NCBI GenBank assembly: GCA_016618085.1
Contig: JABLTG010000019.1
Coordinates: 62,001-126,000 of the forward strand
Length of the DNA stretch: 64,000 nt
Source: Neovahlkampfia damariscottae
Taxonomy: Eukaryota; Heterolobosea; Selenaionea; Neovahlkampfiida; Neovahlkampfiidae
Direction of reading: 5' to 3'
This document shows positions 56,875-64,000 of this stretch, in pieces; position 1 is the first letter of the stretch, and each line of letters starts with the position of its first letter. Under the pieces are notes generated by a model. The model was not told the origin of the DNA and made no database searches. It was given only the letters and a program-made list of their open reading frames with translations. A program made the position numbers and the translations under genes.

Positions 56875-57619
56875 TTATTGTAATTGATCATCTAAATTTG
56901 CAACTGAACTTAAAAATGGAACTGGACTTTTTCTCTTATTTTTTTTATGTTTTTTTTCTAATTCTTGTTGTACTGTTTTACGATAAATTTCTATTTGTTT
57001 GATGATTTCTTCAACTGCAATATCAACACCTTCTTCTTCAATACAACTTGTTTCAACATAAGAACATTTGAATTTATCCGACATTTTTAAAGCTGCTAAA
57101 GTTTGAACTTTAATTTGTTCTTCTGGAATGTCTTTTTTTGTTCCAACCAAAGCAACTGGATATTTATCAACTTTAAATGATAAATTGGTTTCTTTGACTA
57201 TATACTTGTACAATGCTTCTATATGAGAAATTGAAGTGTCAACTCCAAACATTAATAAATAACCATCATATTTTCCAAAAACAAATTTTTTATCTTTTGT
57301 GTCAATATCAACGCATTCAAATTCACTTAAAAGAATTTAATTTTTTTTGTTTTTTTTACAGTTCATAATTATCTTTTGTTTGTGGAAGAAAAAGTGTATT
57401 TGAGTTTTTACTTTTATAACCATCTTTTTCTGTTGCCACCCAATGTTTTACAAAAGTTTGTTTTCCTGTTCCTTTTTCTCCTATCAAAGCCTATTTTTTT
57501 TTTTTTACATTGTATTTTTTTGTTACAATTTTATAATTAATAAAGTGTTGTTGAAATGTAGATTCAACAAATTGTTCTCCTTGTGATTCAGTTGAAACGA
57601 GAAGAGTGTTAAGAGACAT
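56875..57619 (-). CDS. divergent Ras-superfamily GTPase lacking the DxxG motif
   Basis: Exons 57619-57527, 57490-57360 and 57325-56875 (introns 36 and 34 nt) give 224 residues. G1 is GEKGTGKQT, created by splicing after YKIALI; G4 is VGTKKD and G5-like is ETSC. Between them, where DxxG of switch II is expected, the sequence is DIDTKDKKFVFGKYDGYLLMF, so the catalytic Gln and Asp are missing. The C-terminus is Lys-rich (KKHKKNKRKSP) without a CAAX box. It may bind nucleotide without normal hydrolysis, a pseudoGTPase-like state. Membrane targeting by prenylation is unlikely. CCAATCA lies about 40 nt upstream of the ATG. Confidence 0.7.
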
Positions 57620-57795
57620 TAATTTTCCTTTTGAATGACGTTGATGTAAAAATTAATTTGATTGGAGGAATACCACAACTACTTATTCCTAATCTGATGA
57701 AAGGAATTACAAATTTTTGAAATTTACGTTCAAACCAGATTTGTTGTTGGACAGAAACAAAAATACCAAATCCAGATAAAGAGAAATTTAAAAAT

Positions 57796-59112
57796 TTATT
57801 TTTTTTTGTCTTCTTTTGCGACAACTTTTTTGATAACACCAACAGCAACTGTTTGTCTCATATCTCTAACAGCGAATCTTCCTAATGGTGCAAATTTTGA
57901 GTATTCTTCAACAACCATAGGTTTTGTAGGTTCAAGAACAACAATACAAGCTTCGTCTTTCTTTACAAATTTAGGGTCTTTTTCTAATTCTTTTCCTGAA
58001 CGTTTGTCAAGTTTTTGTTCAATATGTTTAAATTTGCAAGCAATGTGAGCTGTGTGACAATCTAAAACTGGAGTATATCCGTCTGAGATTTGACCTGGAT
58101 GGTTAAGAACGATAACTTGAGCTGTGAATGTTTCAGTTTCTTTAGGTGGATCTTGTTTTTCATTTCCGCATACGAAACCTCTTCTAAGTTGATTAACAGC
58201 AATACCTTTAACGTTAAATCCGATATTGTCACCTGGATGTGCTTCTTTAACTGATTCATGATGCATTTCAATTGATTTAATTTCAGTTGGTTTTAATGTT
58301 GATGGAGCGAATCTAACTGTATCACCTGCTTTAGCAATACCAGTTTCAACTCTTCCTACTGGCACAGTTCCAATACCACCGATTTTATAAACATCTTGGA
58401 GTGGAATTCTGAGTGGTTTATCAGTTGGTCTTTTTGGTGGTACAATTTTATCAAGAGCTTCGATTAAACAATCTCCTTTGTACCATTTCATGTTTTCTGA
58501 TTTTTCTAACATGTTATCACCAGCCCATCCTGAAATTGGGATGATTGGGATTTTTTCAACTTTGTATCCTGATTTTTTTAAGAAAGATTGAACTTCTTTG
58601 CAAATTTCAGTGTATCTTTTTTCATCATAGTTAACAGTTTTGTCGTCCATTTTGTTAACGCAAACAATCATTTGGTTGACACCAAGTGTTTTAGCGAGAA
58701 GAGCATGTTCTTTTGTTTGACCTTCTTTTGAGATACCAGCTTCAAATTCTCCTTGTCCTGAAGCAACGATAAGGATAGCAACATCAGCTTGTGAAGTTCC
58801 AGTAATCATGTTTTTAATGAAATCTCTGTGTCCTGGAGCATCAATGATAGTGAAAACGAATTTTGGTGTTTCAAATTTCCATAAAGCAATATCAATTGTG
58901 ATACCTCTTTCTCTTTCTGCTTTAAGCTTGTCTAAAACCCATGCATATTTGAAAGAAGATTTTCCTAATTCAGCAGCTTCTTTTTCGAATTTTTCGATTT
59001 GTCTTTTGTCAATACCACCGCATTTATAGATTAAATGTCCTGTAGTTGTTGATTTTCCTGAGTCGACGTGACCAATAACAACGAGATTAACATGTGGTTT
59101 ATCTTTTCCCAT
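57796..59112 (-). CDS. EEF1A: translation elongation factor 1-alpha
   Basis: Intronless, 438 residues, normal length. [50 protein letters not shown] and SGWAGDNM are diagnostic for eukaryotic EF-1alpha rather than EFL. It delivers aminoacyl-tRNA to the ribosomal A site in the cytosol. Codon use is much less A/T-biased than in other genes here, as expected for strong expression. The whole protein is conserved, so this gene is also the best marker in the window for placing the organism. Confidence 0.98.
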   Translation of the reverse strand: MGKDKPHVNLVVIGHVDSGKSTTTGHLIYKCGGIDKRQIEKFEKEAAELGKSSFKYAWVLDKLKAERERGITIDIALWKFETPKFVFTIIDAPGHRDFIKNMITGTSQADVAILIVASGQGEFEAGISKEGQTKEHALLAKTLGVNQMIVCVNKMDDKTVNYDEKRYTEICKEVQSFLKKSGYKVEKIPIIPISGWAGDNMLEKSENMKWYKGDCLIEALDKIVPPKRPTDKPLRIPLQDVYKIGGIGTVPVGRVETGIAKAGDTVRFAPSTLKPTEIKSIEMHHESVKEAHPGDNIGFNVKGIAVNQLRRGFVCGNEKQDPPKETETFTAQVIVLNHPGQISDGYTPVLDCHTAHIACKFKHIEQKLDKRSGKELEKDPKFVKKDEACIVVLEPTKPMVVEEYSKFAPLGRFAVRDMRQTVAVGVIKKVVAKEDKKK

Positions 59113-59490
59113 CTTCTTTCTTCTTGCTTGTAAAAATTTTTAGCGAATTAGAAAGAAAATCGAAATAATTTATAACCATTGGTCAACTCTGGAGATACTT
59201 TGGGAAGTATTTTCATTTGTTGGTTTAATTTCCGAACCAATCAAACCCAACTGGAAGGAAAAACAAGTGTTCGTTTTCAACTTTGATGCTTCAAGGAAAA
59301 TTTCATTGGACAAAGTAAACATTCCAATTCAAAAAAAAATTTGATCAACCGACAAAAAATGAGACAAGTTTCTTTTTCAAAAACTTAAAAACTTGTTGAT
59401 GCTCCATGGAATTGAGATTTAACAATATTTTTAGTGAAAAAAAATCAACATGGAAATTAAGAATGACTAATTGTTTATTGATTGATTAAA
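59113..59490. other. intergenic region upstream of EF-1alpha
   Basis: Contains several CCAAT/ATTGG copies (for example near 59178, 59246 and 59307), more than before other genes, consistent with a strong promoter for EF-1alpha. No coding frame is supported. Confidence 0.45.
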
Positions 59491-60507
59491 TTATACTTGT
59501 ATTAAACCTGGAAACCAGAAAGTGTTATCCACTGAGTCAATCCAAGCCATACCTTCTTGTAACAAAAGATTCAGAGTAGAATCAACTCTATCAGTAGTCC
59601 AACTCAACTCTTTCATCAATGAATCTAAAGAATAAAAAAATTTCCTCAAAAATGCCTTACCTTTTTTAATATAACCACTTTTCTTTTCAAAAAAAATTTT
59701 CAATCAAAAATTGGTCACCTTACCTGGGCTTTAAAAATTTTAAAATTAATTTTTTTTTGTTATACCCATTGTTAACACAATCGTATGATCTCTTGAAAGT
59801 TCACATGGTACACTTTGAACAATTTCTTTGTTTCCAATTTTCAAAATGGTGAATCCATTTCCTAAAGGTTTAATTGATTTTATAGCTTGAACAATATCAT
59901 TCTTTGATATTTTTTGTGAGTTCTTCGATCTAATCTCAATGATTCTGATAAAAAAAAAAATGAAAAAAAAAAAAAAAATTCTAACCTATTTGTCAAATCA
60001 TCCAACTCGATCAAGCCACCATTCTTTATAAAATGATAAATCAAAGTTATGAATTACTTGATCTTTTGTTTTTAAACAAACTTTTTCTTTAATTTTTTTT
60101 TTTTTTTACCTTCCACGATTTGAACTGATAATTCATAATAAAAATCACCAACTCCCAACAGTTTAGCCCAAAATCCTTTTGAAGCTAAGTTTTTTCATTT
60201 TAATTTTTTTTCATAAAAAAGCTTACAAGCAAGTGGATCAACTCCTATTTTCAAACACATTTGATGAAAATGAAATCTAAATTGTGGATCTTTGTTGATG
60301 TCTTCTTTATGATTTTTTGCAAACTCTTCTAAACTCTTTTGAAAAAAAACCATTTTTTGACTCATCTATTCAGTTTTTTAAATTTCAAAATTTTTAAATT
60401 ACAGCTTCTGTTTGAAAAGAGTTTAATTCTGATCCAACTGTTTCTTTCATTCGATTTTTTGTATCATTTCCTTTTTTTATTCCACCAATACCAACACCTC
60501 TCCTCAT
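59491..60507 (-). CDS. SNF8: ESCRT-II subunit SNF8/VPS22 (EAP30)
   Basis: Nine exons (60507-60403, 60365-60227, 60184-60110, 60080-60058, 60023-59986, 59944-59766, 59728-59724, 59682-59661, 59624-59491; introns 29-42 nt) give 239 residues. Blocks follow human SNF8: [113 protein letters not shown]. It carries two winged-helix domains and works in ESCRT-II on endosomes. Exon 7 is only five bases (CCCAG) and exons 4 and 8 are 23 and 22 nt. ATTGG precedes the ATG. Confidence 0.9.
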
Positions 60508-60588
60508 TAACTTTCTCCACAAATTTGACCAATAAAAATATCAACGAAATTGAAGAGATTTAGTCAAAAAATATTCACAAAGTTTTAT

Positions 60589-62059
60589 TCAAAAATAAAA
60601 TACATTTTCTTTAATCACTTGATTTTTGAATGGATTTCTAAATGGACAACAGACATCTTCATCTTTTTCATTTGATTTGCTGATCACAGTCAAATCAAAA
60701 GGATTCAATTGATATCGATACCAAAATATTTTATCAATTTCAGATAATATGAAATGATCATCTGGAAATGATTCAAAAAATAAAGGATCCAACTCTAAAA
60801 TGTTTCTAATAAATAAGTCTAAATTCTCATGGTTTTTGAAATTCAATTCTTTTGCAATTATTTCTAATTTACCATTTTTATCATCAAAAATGAATTTATT
60901 TTCTGTTGATGATGAAAAAGTTTGGATTTTATCTTGTTTTTTTACAATACTTTTTTCTTTTCTTTTAGTAAAGAATGGATGATGATTTGGTGTTTTTGGT
61001 GTATAAGGAGATGATGTTATGTAATCATCAGATGTCCATTCTTTCTTTGTTTCATAAATTTCATCATTTAATTTTTGATCATGATTTGAGAAGTTGATGA
61101 TTACATCACAAAAAATTTCTGTCGATGAATATTTCGATTTTGAAATTGTTCTGTAATGTTTAAATTGATACTCTCCTGTATTCTTTATTTTTTTCAATAT
61201 TCTTCCTATTTTTGAAATAGTTAAAAAAAATCAATTCAAAACTTCCAAGACCATACAAGTTGAATTTTATTCCTATTTCTTCACAAATTTCTGAGATAAA
61301 ATGAAATTCATTATTAATAAACGGATGATAATATTCTTTACAATTCCATTTGTTGAGTACTTTTGCCAATTTTGAAAAAACAATGGATGATTTTTTTTTG
61401 AAAACTTTTGTTGAAGTTGTGGCACTTTTACGAATAAACTTTTTAAAAAAAAAAATGTTTACGTCACAAATGAAGAACCTATCAACATTTTTGGTACGCA
61501 AAGAGAAGATTCATTAAAATCCAATAATAAAGGTCCAACACTAAAAAATGTGAAAAAAATTTCTCTTAACGAACCTGATATACAACTTCAGTTTGCCACT
61601 GAACTGACTTGGTAACTTAAAATCTTTGATAAAAGGATTCAAAAAATGATTCAATTCATTTTCAATTTTATATTTTTCCATTAAGAATATCCTAATTTTA
61701 ACATTTTCTTTTTTTTTATAAAGCCCTTCAAAATAATCATTCTCATCTAATTCAAAGTCATTTGACTGTGATTTTTTAGTATATATTTTTTGTTTTACTA
61801 ATTTCAGTCTTGTTGAAAATTCTGTTGAGAGATAAGGTTCATCTAAATAGGATTTTTCAAACATCAAATTTTCTAAAGTATTTATATCTAAACTTTGATT
61901 TTCATTCATGGTGGAACCACAGACATTTCTCAATTTTGTTGAAATTACAACTGAGTTTTTTGAAAACTTTTTTGGTTCCATTGATTTACTGGATGACATA
62001 AAAACTGAATCCAGAGTATCAGATTCAGCACTGGAAAATGAAAATAATTTCTTTTTCAT
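60589..62059 (-). CDS. hypothetical protein, 456 residues
   Basis: Exons 62059-61575, 61540-61468, 61438-61243 and 61205-60589 (introns 34, 29 and 37 nt). The ATG follows ATTGG by about 35 nt; the frame stays open upstream through the motif. The N-terminal 80 residues are Ser/Lys-rich. The centre (VKIRIFLMEKYKIENELNHFL, KLAKVLNKWNCKEYYHPF, FHFISEICEEIGIKFNLYGLGRRILKKIKNTG) looks like a folded helical domain, with YGLG reminiscent of but not sufficient for ORC2. The C-terminus is Thr/Pro-rich (SPYTPKTPNHHPF), a possible kinase target. No family is assigned. Confidence 0.6.
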
Positions 62060-62156
62060 CTTTTCTTTCGCACAAAATGAAAACCGTTGAAAAAACTCTG
62101 TTGGCCAATGGAAAAAGAAACTATCCATTTAAAAGAAAATATTTTTATTTTAATAT

Positions 62157-63906
62157 CTACAATCTATTTGATTTTTTACTCTTTCTTTTTTTTGGTTTTT
62201 CTTCATTTTCAACTTTTTCTTTTTCATTTTCAACAATTGGTTCTAATTCTGTTTCATCAGGTGATTCATCAACTTCTTGTGTTATTTCTTCTTTAACAGT
62301 TTCATCTATATTTCTTGGAGTTTTATTGAGTGACTGCAAAATATTTTTAACTTTTTTGTCAACAACAATCTAAAGAGTTAACAAGTATTCAAAAAAAAAA
62401 AGACAAACTTTGTTTTTTAATCTATCAGCAAATAATTTTTGTCTTGCTTGTTTTAATTTTTCAGATGGAGCATAATACTTCATCATTCCATCCCATTCAA
62501 CTATTTTAAATTAAAAAAAAAAAAAAAAGAAAAACTAACCAGATTTTAAACCTGTTTTTTTACAAATCATTTCTTTGATTCTTGTTGAGAATTGAATTGG
62601 ATTTTCATCGTCTCTCATTTGTTGTGGTGGTAAAAAGTAAACATCACAAACCAAACACCACTTTTTAAAAAATAATCAATGATTGTAAAAAATACTTACA
62701 GATTTCATCAAACGAAAAATGTGACCTGCAAATGATTCATTCTTTGATGACCAATATGGATCTGAAAAGGTTTTACTGAATGAAAAAAAAAAATGAACAT
62801 GTAGTTTTCTTCTTACTTGTATTTGATAGCAATAGGACATATTTCAGCACCTAATGAAAAAGCACCTTGTTTGAACATAACTACGTATTCATTATTAACA
62901 CAAACACCTTCTGGAAAGATTAAAAGTGGTGGATTTGATAAATCTTGTATATGATCAGTCATTCTCTTTGAAACTAATTTCCTATCTTTACTTTCAAATC
63001 TTTCAAACCAAATGTTCTTAAAAAATTGTTAAATGTGATCCTTGGAATTACTTTCAAAGGAGAAATTAAATGATTTTGAAGAAAAGCAACAAAACCTGTA
63101 TGTTTTTGACCAACTGTTGCAAAAATTCTATATTGAGCAAGTATAACAAAATCTAAAAGAGTTGCGTGGTTAGCCACATAAATTTGATTTTTCTTTCTTT
63201 TTGGTGGCGTACCATGATATTTAATGACACAATGTAAAGCAACAAACCAAACTAATGAAGCATCTAAAAAAAAAAGAATAGATTAAAACTATAATATATC
63301 TCAAACATAATTTAATTGCATTTCTAATGATTGTTGTTTTTCTTTCACTTTCAGGTAAAAAGTAAATTGGTGGATAGACAATAGCAAAAATTAAAGAACC
63401 AACAATAAACCATAACATTCTTTTTTTTTTTTTTTTTTAGATTTGATGTTTTTCGAACCTTATTGGAAGTAAAATAAAATAACGAACTAAAACACCAAGA
63501 CACCATAAAATGAATAAAAGAAAATTGAAATTCCAAGTTTCTGGTGGTGTTTGTTCAAAGCAAGCAGTAAATGAATCTGATGTTATTGCTTCCATACCTT
63601 AATTCAAGTTTTAATTTTTTTTTTGTTAGTTACCTTCTTTTGTTGTAAGAATCGGATCAGCTAAAGTAAATGGAAGTGATTCTTTAACTTCACCTCCTTT
63701 TTTATAAGCTTCAATAACTTTTTCTTCAATTTCTTTTCTAAGTTGTTCTTCAAAAGTTTCAGATTCATCCGAAGTCGTAAAAATATTAAAAAATGGATCT
63801 ATAACTGGGGTTGAACTTCTAGAAATGAAAAGTTGAATTCAAATTTATGATTTTACAAATTGGCTTCTAATAATTTATTCTTTTCTTTTTTTTCGTCTTG
63901 AGTCAT
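62157..63906 (-). CDS. GPAT4: GPAT3/4-type glycerol-3-phosphate acyltransferase
   Basis: Ten exons with nine introns of 35-43 nt (63856-63819, 63633-63598, 63458-63420, 63306-63264, 63051-63017, 62816-62776, 62699-62661, 62539-62501, 62408-62370) give 466 residues, close to human GPAT4. Two membrane helices (LLFILWCLGVLVRYFILLPI, WFIVGSLIFAIVYPPIYFL) precede the acyltransferase core: VANHATLLDFVIL (NHxxxxD), VGQKHTGF, NIWFERFESKDRK, LIFPEGVCVNN and an AIKY-WSS segment, ending TGLKSVEWDGMMKYY. It acylates glycerol-3-phosphate at the ER for phospholipid and triacylglycerol synthesis. The last 60 residues are an acidic tail with a Lys-rich end. ATTGG lies about 35 nt upstream. Confidence 0.87.
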
Positions 63907-64000
63907 CTTTGACCAAAAAAACAACGACAAAATTGACCAATGGGAATAAAATACTTTTTATTTTCATTTTAAAATTTTTAAAAATAATTCAGCTAAAGAA

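Overview
This is AT-rich nuclear DNA of a free-living, aerobic unicellular eukaryote that uses the standard code (TAA mostly, some TGA stops, no in-frame stops inside conserved genes). Genes are packed tightly, often a few bases apart, and about two thirds are split by very short GT-AG introns, nearly all 27-46 nt, many starting gtaaaa and ending in tag/aag. A CCAATCA/TGATTGG motif lies within about 5-60 nt of most start codons. The lineage cannot be fixed from sequence alone. The giant EGF/IPT/Cys-rich multi-pass receptor, the Ras/Rac genes and the F-box-kelch gene suggest an amoeboflagellate such as a heterolobosean or a relative; this is inference.

Layout. 0-16 kb: 3' end of MTHFR, POLD3, two unknown coiled-coil/basic proteins, a Ras with altered switch II, a large secreted protein, RMND1, TSR2, a tandem pair of four-pass membrane proteins, an F-box/kelch protein, a COQ1-type polyprenyl synthase, NDK, an arrestin and a hypothetical protein. 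16-28 kb: NDUFS5, a broken RBMX2 relic, UPRT, a type II surface protein, Rac, two membrane or HAD genes, an ankyrin-DHHC palmitoyltransferase, a PEX14-like protein and mitochondrial proteins. 28-38 kb: INTS4, mL46, GCLM, NDUFB3, a BRCT/AT-hook protein and a BRWD-like bromodomain protein. 37.8-54.7 kb: one gene for a 5562-residue surface receptor, with a 15.2-kb last exon. 55-64 kb: a 5S rRNA gene, GPI8/PIG-K, CMC4, a degenerate small GTPase, EF-1alpha, ESCRT-II SNF8, an unknown protein and a GPAT3/4-type acyltransferase.

The set is mainly housekeeping: mitochondrial respiration and translation (NDUFS5, NDUFB3, CMC4, mL46, an mL45/Tim44-like protein, RMND1, COQ1), replication and chromatin (POLD3, BRCT, bromodomain), RNA processing (INTS4, TSR2), membrane traffic and lipid biology (SNF8, DHHC, GPI8, GPAT), plus surface and signalling genes. 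Small GTPases (Ras, Rac), the DHHC enzyme and the GPI transamidase would together tether signalling and surface proteins to membranes. No transposon, virus-like element, CRISPR array or tRNA gene was recognised.

The most unusual signals are microexons of 1, 4, 5, 12, 13 and 18 nt inferred from reading frame and homology, back-to-back introns that suggest stepwise splicing, convergent genes whose coding regions overlap, and several relic gene fragments between genes. Exon coordinates were derived by hand; total lengths of the spliced models are multiples of three, but single-base errors are possible.
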